Positions 16,293 to 24,702 of a stretch of DNA of 37,105 nucleotides are shown here, one piece after another. Every line of letters starts with the position of its first letter. Position 1 is the first letter of the stretch. This DNA is from Acidobacteriaceae bacterium (GTDB taxonomy: Bacteria; Acidobacteriota; Terriglobia; Terriglobales; Acidobacteriaceae). Both the position numbers and the translations under genes were made by a program. The notes under the pieces were generated by a model, which saw only the letters and a list, made by a program, of their open reading frames with translations, had not been told where the DNA came from and did no database searches. The stretch lies in assembly GCA_003165075.1 (NCBI GenBank), contig PLSM01000042.1:1-37105 (forward strand), written 5' to 3'.

Positions 16293-17243
16293 ATGAAAAT
16301 ACGAGCCAACCAACCGACAGATCGTTTGATATCTGAGATTGCCTGGCTGTACTACATCAAAGGCCTAACGCAGGGCGAAGTCGCGAAGAAGAAAGAACTC
16401 TCTCGGCCGACGGTCATGTCCTATCTGAAACTGGCCAAGAACCGGGGGATCGTCAGCATAAAGCTGGACCCGGTTCACGGTCGCATGAACGATATCGCCG
16501 ACCAGATGCAGGAGCGTTTCAATCTCAAAACGGTGTATGTGATCGCCGACGAACAGGAGGGCGACCTCGAGACGCTTGAGGCGGTCTGCGAGCTCGCGGC
16601 ACACGTGATTCCGGATTTTCTCGATCCGAACGATCAGCTCGGCGTGTCATGGGGGCAGACCCTGTCAATCATGGCGGACATGGTCCCGTTCATTCCGATC
16701 CCTGGGCTCGTGGTCCGACAGCTGATCGGATCCATGGCAAACCCGATGGTAATGTCTGCAGAAAATTGCACGACCGAGATCGCCCGACGGCTCAACGCCA
16801 AGTGCGTCAACCTCAACCTTCCCGCTGTGTGCTCGAATGTCAAGCTGGCGGTGGCCATGCGCAGTGAGCACATCATCAGCCAACAACTGGAAAGACTGCG
16901 GGACTGCAACAAGGCCGTCTACTCGGTGAGCACTTGCACGCCGGACACCCATGTGATCCGTTTCAAGGTCGGCACGCGCGAAGAATTGAAGGCCTATGAA
17001 AAGCGTGGGGCAGTCTGTAATCTCGCAGGCCGCTTTCTGGATGCGGGAGGAAACGCCGTAAATGGGGAGCTTGACGATCGCCTGTTCAGCGTGCAACTCC
17101 GCGATCTGCGACGGATGAAAGGCATGCTGGTAGTAAGCGGGATGAACAAGGCAACTCCTGCACTCTCGGTCCTCCGAGGCGGCTACGCGGAGTGCATGGT
17201 TCTTGACGAGAAGCTCGCAAAGGCCATCCTGAAGATCGCCTGA
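16293..17243 (+). CDS. SorC-family sugar-responsive transcriptional regulator
   Basis: A 316-residue regulator with an N-terminal winged/sigma-like HTH (about residues 20-50; GLTQGEVAKKKELSRPTVMSYL region) and the C-terminal sugar-phosphate-binding domain of the SorC/DeoR-effector type (LGVSWGQTL near 110-120, MLVVSGMNK and LRGGY near the end). These regulators release or activate promoters on binding phosphorylated sugars. It lies 106 bases after the RLP gene and directly before the transketolase promoter, so it most likely controls both. GAGGAT precedes the ATG at 16293 (16279-16284). Confidence 0.88.
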   Translation: MKIRANQPTDRLISEIAWLYYIKGLTQGEVAKKKELSRPTVMSYLKLAKNRGIVSIKLDPVHGRMNDIADQMQERFNLKTVYVIADEQEGDLETLEAVCELAAHVIPDFLDPNDQLGVSWGQTLSIMADMVPFIPIPGLVVRQLIGSMANPMVMSAENCTTEIARRLNAKCVNLNLPAVCSNVKLAVAMRSEHIISQQLERLRDCNKAVYSVSTCTPDTHVIRFKVGTREELKAYEKRGAVCNLAGRFLDAGGNAVNGELDDRLFSVQLRDLRRMKGMLVVSGMNKATPALSVLRGGYAECMVLDEKLAKAILKIA

Positions 17244-17244
17244 G

Positions 17245-17288
17245 GGCGCCTTGTGCGCCTTCACACAACGCCGGCTCCCTATGCCGGC
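17245..17288 (+). terminator. Two hairpins after the SorC gene, possible terminator
   Basis: GGCGC (17245-17249) / GCGCC (17255-17259) with a 5-nt loop starts immediately after the stop codon. GCCGGC (17270-17275) / GCCGGC (17283-17288) follows with a 7-nt loop. Neither has a T tract, so factor-independent termination is doubtful. The rest of 17289-17500 shows no gene. Confidence 0.4.
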
Positions 17289-17503
17289 TGCGAGGTGCGC
17301 ATCATGGTCAAACCGGTGGTTCGGCCAGAAAGCTGGGGCAATGACGACGATGATCCCGCGGGGGGCGGCGGCGCAACGCTCGTCCTAGTCGTCGTTCCTA
17401 ACGGCTAGTCCTTTCCGGCAACGCTGGGCACGTTATTGGCCCAGGAGTCCGATGCACGGCGCGCTCAAAATCGCACCAAACATATATCATTTATCAATGC
17501 ATG

Positions 17504-17532
17504 TTGACAATTGTAATATCTCGGGCTAGCAT
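17504..17532 (+). promoter_or_regulatory. Sigma70-type promoter with palindrome before the transketolase genes
   Basis: -35 TTGACA (17504-17509, perfect), a 17-base spacer, and -10 TAGCAT (17527-17532, four of six). The palindrome ACAATTGT (17507-17514) overlaps the end of the -35 box, and an AT-rich tract with ATGCAT lies just upstream (17481-17503). This is a sensible place for an operator of the adjacent SorC regulator, but no operator consensus was matched. Confidence 0.65.
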
Positions 17533-17559
17533 AAATTGGTGTTTCCGGAGAGTCGTGAC

Positions 17560-18489
17560 ATGAAGAACCGCCAGGCGACAGAAGATATTGCCTTGGGCAT
17601 TCGTCGTCGCGTTTTCGAGCACACAATGCGCAACGGTGGCGGGTATTTGAGCCAGGCCTGCTCGGCCGCGGAGCAGTTCGCGTGGCTTTACAACGAGGAG
17701 CTCAATCTGGGCGAGCCAACCTTGCCGATGGTTCCGAAGCCCTTCACTGGCGTGCCGTCTGCAACCAATGTAAGCTATCACACCGGCGCGGGCTACAACG
17801 GGCCCGCCGAACCAATTTACGATCGCCTCATCATCGCTCCGGCTCACTATGCGTTGGTCGCGTATGCGACGCTGATCGAGGTCGGTCGCATGGCGCCCGC
17901 AGGCTTGGAGATGTTCAACAAGGACGGTTCGTCTGTCGAGATGATCGGAGCGGAACACTCCCCGGGGATGGAAGTGCACAATGGCACACTGGGCATCGGT
18001 TTATCCACCGGCGCCGGTCTGGCCTTTGGCCGCAAGCGCCGGGGCGAGTCCGGCCGAGTATGGGTCTACATGTCCGACGGCGAGGTCGAGGAAGGGCAGA
18101 CCTGGGAGGCGGTCCAGGCGGCGGCCTATCACGGGATCGACAACCTATTCGCGATCATGGACGTCAACAAGCAGCAATGTGACGGCGCTATGGAGAGCGT
18201 AATGAGCGTGGGCAACATCGCGCGCAAACTGGAGGATTTTGGTGCCGTCGTCGTCGAGATCGATGGCCACGATATTGAGGCGATGCGCCGGGCCGTTAAG
18301 ACGCCGCATTCGCGCAAGCCCCTGATCATCCTCGCAAATTCGAGTCCTTTCCGGGGAATGAAGTTTCTGGAGCGCCGGTTTCCTCGTCTGCACTACGTCC
18401 GGTTTAAGTCGGAGGAGGAGCGCACCGAAATGAATGCGGCGATTTCCGCGGAGTTGGGGATCGCCCCGATCAAATTCAATGCATCCTAG
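17560..18489 (+). CDS. Transketolase, N-terminal (thiamine diphosphate-binding) subunit
   Basis: A 309-residue subunit with the ThDP motif in the form SDGE (172-175) ending at N203 (DVNKQQCDG), EHSPGMEVH for the conserved substrate-side histidines region, and SPFRG near the C-terminus. It needs the separate C-terminal subunit encoded immediately downstream. Split transketolases of this type include AptA/AptB, which transfers a two-carbon unit from D-apulose 4-phosphate to glyceraldehyde 3-phosphate; this is a candidate role. ATG 17560 is chosen for GGAG 9 bases upstream; a TTG at 17536 is also in frame. Codon use is more GC-rich and proteobacteria-like than the TonB/GH127 locus, suggesting transfer. 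Confidence 0.88.
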   Translation: MKNRQATEDIALGIRRRVFEHTMRNGGGYLSQACSAAEQFAWLYNEELNLGEPTLPMVPKPFTGVPSATNVSYHTGAGYNGPAEPIYDRLIIAPAHYALVAYATLIEVGRMAPAGLEMFNKDGSSVEMIGAEHSPGMEVHNGTLGIGLSTGAGLAFGRKRRGESGRVWVYMSDGEVEEGQTWEAVQAAAYHGIDNLFAIMDVNKQQCDGAMESVMSVGNIARKLEDFGAVVVEIDGHDIEAMRRAVKTPHSRKPLIILANSSPFRGMKFLERRFPRLHYVRFKSEEERTEMNAAISAELGIAPIKFNAS

Positions 18490-19509
18490 ATGTGGGGCAA
18501 GCCTATGATCGTCATGGTAACCCGTCCCTATGCGACGGCATTCGAAAAATACGCCTTGGCCAATCCGGACGTGCTGTGTCTTTCTGCCGACCTCACGTCC
18601 TCCTGCGAGATCGACGGATTCCGCGACAGGCATCCGGACCGGTTCCTCTCGTTGGGCATGGCCGAACAGAACATGATGAGCTTTGCGGGCGGGCTCGGCC
18701 TGGCGGGGTACCGGCCTTTCCTTCACACCTTCGGCGTCTTTCTCTATCGGCGTCCCTACGACCAATTGATGGCCTGCGTCGCCTATCCGCGGCGAAAAGT
18801 AAGGCTCATGGGTTTTCTGCCGGGCATCACCACACCAGGCGGCATGACGCACCAGGCTATCGATGACATTTCAGTCATGCGCTCCATCCCCAACATGACC
18901 ATTCTCGAAACTGGCGACGCCACCGAGGTCGAGAGTATCTGCGAAGCAGCCGATTCCATCGACGGGCCCGTATATTGCCGCGTGCTGCGCGGGTCGGTCC
19001 CGAGGCTGTTCTCAACGTCTATCAGGATGGGCGAGATGCGCGAGCTCTCCCTGGGTTCGGATGTCCTGGTCGTGACGTCGGGCATCACCACCGAAGAGGC
19101 GATGCGCGCACGCGATGTTCTCGAAAAGCGAGGCGTCTCCGTTCGTCATCTGCACCTTAACACTATCAAGCCTTTCAACACAGAGGCTTTGCTCGACCAC
19201 ATCAACGCAGTCCGCTATGGTGTCATCACGATGGAGAACCACTTGACGGTGGGTGGGATAGGTTCGCTCGTGGCCGAGACGATTGCCGATGCCGGCAGTG
19301 GTAAGCGTCTCTTGCGCCTCGGCTTGAGGGACACTTACGCTCATGGTGGATCTCGGCCATATCTCATGCGCTTCTACGGCTTTGATGCCTTTTCGCTGGT
19401 TGGCGGCATAGAGACCCTCATGCGCCAGAACCTTGCGATCTCCGAAGACGACTTGAAAGCTGTCCGGCTTGAGGCAGTACACTCGAGCGCCAAGGCCGAG
19501 GGCCTGTAG
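18490..19509 (+). CDS. Transketolase, C-terminal subunit
   Basis: A 339-residue pyrimidine-binding plus C-terminal domain. GMAEQNM carries the glutamate that activates the thiamine ring; MTHQAIDD and ENH (TMENHLTVGG) are the usual 1-deoxyxylulose/transketolase C-terminal motifs. The ATG at 18490 directly abuts the stop of the N-terminal subunit; a second ATG at 18505 has GGGG upstream and may be the true start. The two genes are therefore one translation unit. The protein pairs with the subunit above to form the active enzyme. Confidence 0.88.
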   Translation: MWGKPMIVMVTRPYATAFEKYALANPDVLCLSADLTSSCEIDGFRDRHPDRFLSLGMAEQNMMSFAGGLGLAGYRPFLHTFGVFLYRRPYDQLMACVAYPRRKVRLMGFLPGITTPGGMTHQAIDDISVMRSIPNMTILETGDATEVESICEAADSIDGPVYCRVLRGSVPRLFSTSIRMGEMRELSLGSDVLVVTSGITTEEAMRARDVLEKRGVSVRHLHLNTIKPFNTEALLDHINAVRYGVITMENHLTVGGIGSLVAETIADAGSGKRLLRLGLRDTYAHGGSRPYLMRFYGFDAFSLVGGIETLMRQNLAISEDDLKAVRLEAVHSSAKAEGL

Positions 19510-19668
19510 CGCTCGGCAAGTTAGCTCGCGGTAAGGCTGCAAATACATGTGTTGAGCCAGTGCTAAGCCATTTGAGTTGCTCTGAAGATTGAGCGGCATA
19601 TACACTTAGGCACCGAGACGCGAAAAGCGGATACAAGATGGTTTCGCCAAGCTGGAGGTCGAAAGCAT

Positions 19669-21249
19669 ATGACTGGTCGTCGTCGAACCCTGACAATAGG
19701 CTTCATCTCAGGCTTAACGGGCGGCGTGTTTGTGGTTTTTCTGATGTTATTGTTTCGGTATTTTATGGGCGTGCCCACTTTAGCCGAATTGATTCTCGAT
19801 TGCGCCACCCCTCTCCTGCCCATACCCGTTTTTTTTGGAATGCTGGACGCAGTCGGTGGCTACAATCACCTGAAGGAAATCGGCGTCGTTTCCACCCTAT
19901 TGACCATAATCACATTTGCCGGAGCGGCCGGAATGGGATATGCGTTAACGGTTGAGCGCGCCTGGTCGCGAAATATATCTTCTGTATCATCTTCTTCGCA
20001 TTACCGTGCCGGTATCCGCTTCTTGCTTCTGGTGCTGGCGATCACCTGGGGATTGTCGATTGGATTTCTATGGCCCGCGCTTGGAGCGAATTATAGCGGG
20101 CGTTCCCCTGCGAAGGCGCTTGTTCTGAATCCACTATCTTTGCTCTTGATTTTCGTTGCTGGTGGAATGGTATTGGTTGCTGTCCACCGCATGCTCGTTG
20201 GCCAACATAAAGAAGAAGAGTCCCGTGGCTTGTTACAGAACCGACGCAAGATCCTATCCGCTGTCCTTTGCAGCACAGGAATCGTAGCCGTAGTGGTTAT
20301 GCTGAGAAGATTTTTCGGCTTCGCAGCATACAGCTACGACGGGACCGAAACGATTGGATCCCACTTGCCACCGATCACGCCAAACGAAGACTTTTACGAT
20401 GTTACCAAGAACAGTGTGGATCCCCAGCCGGATGAAAGTCTTTGGAGGGTCGAGGTTGTGGGCTCGGTGACCACTCCGAAGATGTACCGCCTGGAAGAGA
20501 TAAAAGCAATGCCGTCGACTTCCCAGGAAACGACGCTGGAGTGCATCAGCAATCGAGTCGGGGGTGGTCTGATTAGTAACGCCTTCTGGAAGGGCGTGTC
20601 ACTTCAGCAAGTGATTCAAGCGGCTGGCCCGAAGGCGGATGTTGTGGAGGTAGTATTTCACGGTGCAGATGCATACTCTGACGATATTTCTGTCGAGCTT
20701 GCAATGCGCCCGACGACCATTCTCGCATATGAAATGAATGGTGACCCATTGCCGATGCGTCATGGCTTTCCTCTTAGGATGATTGTGCCCGGCGTCGTAG
20801 GCGAAAAAAGCATCAAGTGGCTTACTCGGATTGAGTTGCGGGACCGAACGGCAAAGCAGTTTTACGAAAAACAGGGGTGGGGACCAAAGTTTGAAATCAA
20901 TACGTCCTCCCGATTTGACGCGCCGGATTTTCATAAGCCACTCGACCTTGGGACACCAATCAATCTCCGCGGCATTGCGTTTGGTGGCGCTCGCGGAGTT
21001 CGGAGCGTGGAAGTGAGTACGGACGACGGCGCAACCTGGAATCCTGCTGAAATAACATACCGAAGCTCCGCTCTGGCGTGGGTTCAATGGAAATATCAAT
21101 GGCAACCGGATGAGGCTGGCGTGTATCGTCTCGCAGTTCGCGCGATTGATGGAACTGGCGTCCTTCAGTCCGGAGTAGACAAGCCGGCAGGTCCAGAACC
21201 TGCAACCGGCTATCATCGCGTCACTGCAACAGTAAAGAGATCAAGTTAG
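19669..21249 (+). CDS. Membrane-anchored molybdopterin-dependent oxidoreductase (sulfite-oxidase family)
   Basis: A 526-residue protein. Residues about 1-212 hold roughly six membrane segments. From about 220 a sulfite-oxidase-type molybdopterin domain follows, with TLECISNRVGG (C292 is the expected molybdenum ligand), AYEMNGDPLP, LRMIVPGVVGEKSIKWL, and a C-terminal dimerisation (Mo-co_dimer) domain with SVEVSTDDGATW. The oxidised substrate cannot be deduced; the family includes sulfite oxidase and YedY-like reductases. GGAGG lies 10 bases before the ATG. It is 160 bases downstream of the transketolase and may be an unrelated insertion target rather than part of that pathway. No molybdopterin biosynthesis gene is in the window. 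Confidence 0.88.
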   Translation: MTGRRRTLTIGFISGLTGGVFVVFLMLLFRYFMGVPTLAELILDCATPLLPIPVFFGMLDAVGGYNHLKEIGVVSTLLTIITFAGAAGMGYALTVERAWSRNISSVSSSSHYRAGIRFLLLVLAITWGLSIGFLWPALGANYSGRSPAKALVLNPLSLLLIFVAGGMVLVAVHRMLVGQHKEEESRGLLQNRRKILSAVLCSTGIVAVVVMLRRFFGFAAYSYDGTETIGSHLPPITPNEDFYDVTKNSVDPQPDESLWRVEVVGSVTTPKMYRLEEIKAMPSTSQETTLECISNRVGGGLISNAFWKGVSLQQVIQAAGPKADVVEVVFHGADAYSDDISVELAMRPTTILAYEMNGDPLPMRHGFPLRMIVPGVVGEKSIKWLTRIELRDRTAKQFYEKQGWGPKFEINTSSRFDAPDFHKPLDLGTPINLRGIAFGGARGVRSVEVSTDDGATWNPAEITYRSSALAWVQWKYQWQPDEAGVYRLAVRAIDGTGVLQSGVDKPAGPEPATGYHRVTATVKRSS

Positions 21250-21299
21250 AACGCGCCGCCGGTCATGTGCAATGACTAAGAAGCAGGAAAGAACGCCGA

Positions 21300-21655
21300 A
21301 ACACCGAAGGTCAGCTTCGGCACTGTGAATAAATCCATTGCTGCAATCGCCTCACGATGGCTGCTCAGAAAGGCTGTCCATCGTTTTGCTGGCTCGGGAT
21401 TCCGAGGCGCTCTTCGCATCCAGCGAGATACGGTTCGCTCTGAAATATCGAAACCGAGCATTTTTAGCTCCCCATGAATGCGCGGCGTACCCGACGTCGG
21501 CTCCGGGCCCATTACAGCCTGAAGCCTGCACAATGCCAACGATCGACGGTCTCCGATTGGACCAGGATCGATGCCCACATCCATCCTAGCCACAGTCGGC
21601 GCGACATCACCCAGAAGAACTTATCTGGAACTGCCAAGGAACGTCCACCTCGTCG
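21300..21655 (-). pseudogene. Integrase-core (DDE) transposase fragment
   Basis: Minus-strand translation gives VPDKFFWVM, then RLWLGW and VQSETVDRWH, a stop and frame change, then TPRIHGELKMLGFDISERT and AAMDLFTVPKLTFGV. Intact transposases with an integrase core carry these in the same order. An internal deletion and loss of the C-terminal catalytic part leave a dead copy. It sits between the molybdoenzyme and the GH172 gene. Confidence 0.78.
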
Positions 21656-21868
21656 GATCTGAACTCCTTTGGGAATAGATTTTTTGAAGTTTCTTGGCGG
21701 ACTGTGACAGAATTACCTGACCTGCAAACCACCAAGCATTCGGCACGCGCAACTTGCACGTGCTGGCGCCCGCTTTTCGGAACCTTCGATCAACGCTGCG
21801 TTTTCAGTCGCTGGCCGGTCATGCAGTTTTGCAGTAAAACGATTCACCAAAACGGAAGGAAACTACCT

Positions 21869-23065
21869 ATGCGGCATTGTTCAGCACCTTCTTTCTGGCC
21901 CGGCGCACTTCGTCTTCGCTCTTGCTCGGCACTGTTGCTATTTCTCACTGCACCTTTTTTCTGCCATGCCTTCGCGCAGGATCTGTCCACGCTTCCGTTC
22001 GAGAAACACTATTCGCAAGAGCGCGTTTCATCGGCCGATCCGACAGGCGCGAACGACGATGGAAACTGGACGCACCCCATCAAGGCCGGAGAACAACGAA
22101 CGATCGCGGATCTCACCGGGCCGGGAATCGTCACTCATCTCTGGTTCACGATAGCATCCGGCGAACCTTACCACTTGAAGAAGATCGTTCTGCGCATGTA
22201 TTGGGACGGTGACCCGCTGCCCGCAGTCGAATCGCCCATCGGTGACTTCTTCGGCTTGGGCCTAGGCGAATATGTCAATTATGAATCGGGGCCGCTTTCG
22301 GTCGGGTCGCAGCGTGCGCTCAATTGCTTCTTCCCTATGCCATTCTACAAATCTGCGCGAATCACCATCACTAACGAAGGTGAAAAGGATATCTCTGCCT
22401 TTTACTACAACATCGATTGGCAAAAATACAAAGAACTCCCGCCTGGCATGTTCCACTTCTTCGCCGAGTATCGCCAAGCGCAACCCAACCAGGGGTGGAC
22501 CAATGACTGGAAGTCCAACGACGAGTCTAAGGTCAACGATGCACGCAACACTGATGGTCAGGCAAACTACGTCATGTTTGAAGCTGAAGGTCCAGGCCAG
22601 TATGTCGGAGTGACGCAGAGCATCATTCAGAACCAGGGCGACTGGTGGGGCGAAGGAGACGACATGATGTTCGTCGACGACCAAAGAACCCCGAAGGTCC
22701 TCGGAACCGGATCGGAGGATTACTACCTCGGTGCGTGGTGTTACGGCAATTGCGGCATCAATCCATTCGGCTCAAGCCACCCAACTTTTTCATACAAACT
22801 TTACGGCAACCCAGTCAATGGCGGGGATGATCGAGGGGCCAAATGGAGCGTCTATCGTTTTCACCTCGACTCCCCCGTTCCGTTTGAGAAGTACTTCAAA
22901 ATGACCATTGAACACGGAAATGCCAATCACCGTTCCGATAACTTTTACACCGTCGCTTACTGGTATCAATCGGGCCCGCATAAGCTGCGCAAGCCGCTGC
23001 CGCCCGTTTCCGAGCGCGTTCCGCATATGGTCAACACTGGGGGTCCAACGATGGGCAAACCATAA
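21869..23065 (+). CDS. Secreted GH172 (DUF2961) furanosidase
   Basis: A 398-residue protein with a signal peptide (residues about 1-37, ending CHAFAQD). The DUF2961 jelly-roll domain includes WWGEGDD (E262) and GTGSEDYY (E283); the 21-residue spacing equals that of the two catalytic glutamates (270 and 291) of the characterised difructose-anhydride enzyme. GH172 members act on alpha-D-fructofuranose and D-arabinofuranose units. The ATG at 21869 has AGGA upstream and puts the signal peptide at the N-terminus; the frame is open to 21704 but that part has no support. A second furanoside-directed glycosidase in the window besides GH127. The 3' end overlaps a convergent minus-strand gene by 35 bases. 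Confidence 0.9.
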   Translation: MRHCSAPSFWPGALRLRSCSALLLFLTAPFFCHAFAQDLSTLPFEKHYSQERVSSADPTGANDDGNWTHPIKAGEQRTIADLTGPGIVTHLWFTIASGEPYHLKKIVLRMYWDGDPLPAVESPIGDFFGLGLGEYVNYESGPLSVGSQRALNCFFPMPFYKSARITITNEGEKDISAFYYNIDWQKYKELPPGMFHFFAEYRQAQPNQGWTNDWKSNDESKVNDARNTDGQANYVMFEAEGPGQYVGVTQSIIQNQGDWWGEGDDMMFVDDQRTPKVLGTGSEDYYLGAWCYGNCGINPFGSSHPTFSYKLYGNPVNGGDDRGAKWSVYRFHLDSPVPFEKYFKMTIEHGNANHRSDNFYTVAYWYQSGPHKLRKPLPPVSERVPHMVNTGGPTMGKP

Positions 23066-23483
23066 TGCGCCGCTGCCAGACCTCTTTGAATGTCCCTAGG
23101 ATGACGTCAGCTTTCTTCGATTCTTCATTCCAGCGTGTGACGTAAAGCGGCGATTCTTCCAACTCCCCTTCAGCCAGTGCCTTCTCCAAGTCCGCCTTTA
23201 CATCGTTGGCGATGTCTTCAGTCATAATGGAAACGCTTGCGCAGCATTCCTTCGAGGCGTAAACGAACACATCGAACCCCTTATGTTTTTCGATTGAAGT
23301 CAGGACTTCTCCGCCCGAGTCACAGATGAATTCTCCATCTGCGTTGCGAGGGGACGAATAGTTCGCCACGTACCCGCACATCCAACATATCAGCGTGCCG
23401 GAACGTTCTCTGGTGTCGACGTTGGAGCGGGTTTCTTCGAACCCACATTGAGGGCACCTTGCAGGGCCAGTATATTGAGACAT
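23031..23483 (-). CDS. Zinc-ribbon hypothetical protein of the integrative element
   Basis: A 150-residue protein with an N-terminal zinc ribbon, C10-P-Q-C13 and C33-W-M-C36, then an unassigned acidic C-terminal part. AGGAG lies 7-8 bases before the ATG at 23483. The last dozen residues are encoded inside the 3' end of the GH172 gene on the other strand, suggesting that the frame runs across the junction between island and host DNA. Lies 61 bases downstream of the integrase, same strand. Function unknown. Confidence 0.65.
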   Translation of the reverse strand: MSQYTGPARCPQCGFEETRSNVDTRERSGTLICWMCGYVANYSSPRNADGEFICDSGGEVLTSIEKHKGFDVFVYASKECCASVSIMTEDIANDVKADLEKALAEGELEESPLYVTRWNEESKKADVILGTFKEVWQRRIMVCPSLDPQC

Positions 23484-23544
23484 GATTTTCTCCTTTGTTT
23501 ATGTTTCTTTGAAGTTTCGTTGTTATTACGTCAACCATTCCAAA

Positions 23545-24702
23545 TCAACGAGCTGATCCCTTCGACGGCTGCTTTCCGCTGTTCCCACCATGTCCCCGGT
23601 AGATGTTCTGTGTCACGTCCACGGTGGAATGTCCCATGTTGTCGCGGGTCACTTCGGGGCTTGCACCCGTCCTCATGGAAAGGCTTGAATGCAGGTGCCT
23701 CAGATCATGGAACGTGCAGTGTGGAAGCTTTAGCTTTTCTAGAGTGGGCTTGAGATGACGTTTGAGTAGGTTGCGCCTGTTAAGCGACGCGCCGTTGCGA
23801 GCGCAGAATACTAGGTCATCAGGCTTACGGTACTTCGTGTCCTTCCACGCAGCTTCCAAGCATTTCCTCATGGCAGCATTCAAGGGAATCTCCCGGTCAC
23901 CGGCATCGGTCTTCGTGTCGTCGAACTCTCCTTCATAGAAACGTTCCGAAATTTGGATACGGTCCTTCAGAATGCGCTTCCACCGCAATGCCGCCACTTC
24001 CCCGAACCGTAGCGAGCCGTTAATCATCAATGTGGCAATTGCATTCGTGGGAGACGGTAGGGCTTCCAGCACACTCCGAATCTCCGTTGGGGTCATAAGG
24101 CTATGCTGCTTCCGTACCAAGCGAGGCAGGCGAACTCCGACCGATGGATTTTCCCTAAGCAGCCCCCAGCGTATCCCTTCGTTGAGGACGACACGGAAGC
24201 AGCCGTGAAGATTACGAATGGTCTTCGGTGAGAGGTTCGTTTGTGCGTTGATGAAATCCTGTACCGCAACCCGCCGAATCCGATTGAGCTTTGTGTCTTG
24301 GAATTTGGGAACGAGATATGTGTCCAGATAGAAGTCGTAGTTCAGCCGGGTTGAGTTTCTTAGATGGCAGGAAATCTTCTCCCTGTACATCTTTGCCAGC
24401 GACGACAATGTATCGCCATCGTTGGAACAGAGCTGAGGTGAATTGTTCTTTTCATTCACCTGCTCTATGAATTCATCTGCACGCTTCTGCGCTTCCCTTT
24501 TGGATGGCACGTATTGCTTCGACCATTTCTTGCCGCGCTTCGTGCGCGGGGTAGTCGTGTAATCCCAGTAATCGATTCTCCACTTGTCCCGGAAGTCCTT
24601 TACTTTCACGTCCTGATACCGTTCCCTCACGAAAACCCTCCTCGGTTTCACGTCCGGAGAGGTACCAGTAAAGTCGAAACACTTCAAGCTGCTTGCCATC
24701 AT
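23545..24702 (-). CDS. Tyrosine recombinase / phage-type integrase
   Basis: A 385-residue integrase with an N-terminal arm-binding and SAM-like core-binding domain (about 80-180), and a catalytic domain holding all expected residues: the Arg of SLRFGE, the Lys of TKTDAGDREIP, the HDLRH box, the His of MGHS and the tyrosine of NIYRG near the C-terminus. It is predicted to be active. The ATG at 24702 overlaps the stop of the excisionase-like gene (ATGA). The family integrates elements at att sites, frequently tRNA 3' ends. Its element likely includes the neighbouring unknown genes. Confidence 0.92.
   Translation of the reverse strand: MMASSLKCFDFTGTSPDVKPRRVFVRERYQDVKVKDFRDKWRIDYWDYTTTPRTKRGKKWSKQYVPSKREAQKRADEFIEQVNEKNNSPQLCSNDGDTLSSLAKMYREKISCHLRNSTRLNYDFYLDTYLVPKFQDTKLNRIRRVAVQDFINAQTNLSPKTIRNLHGCFRVVLNEGIRWGLLRENPSVGVRLPRLVRKQHSLMTPTEIRSVLEALPSPTNAIATLMINGSLRFGEVAALRWKRILKDRIQISERFYEGEFDDTKTDAGDREIPLNAAMRKCLEAAWKDTKYRKPDDLVFCARNGASLNRRNLLKRHLKPTLEKLKLPHCTFHDLRHLHSSLSMRTGASPEVTRDNMGHSTVDVTQNIYRGHGGNSGKQPSKGSAR

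Noticed and set aside
18145..18852. 235-codon minus-strand frame over the transketolase junction
   Set aside because: Antisense shadow in GC-rich DNA; both transketolase subunits are clearly coded on the plus strand with conserved motifs.
20599..21216. 205-codon minus-strand frame inside the molybdoenzyme gene
   Set aside because: The plus-strand frame carries the molybdenum motif and full domain; the antisense translation has no recognisable sequence.
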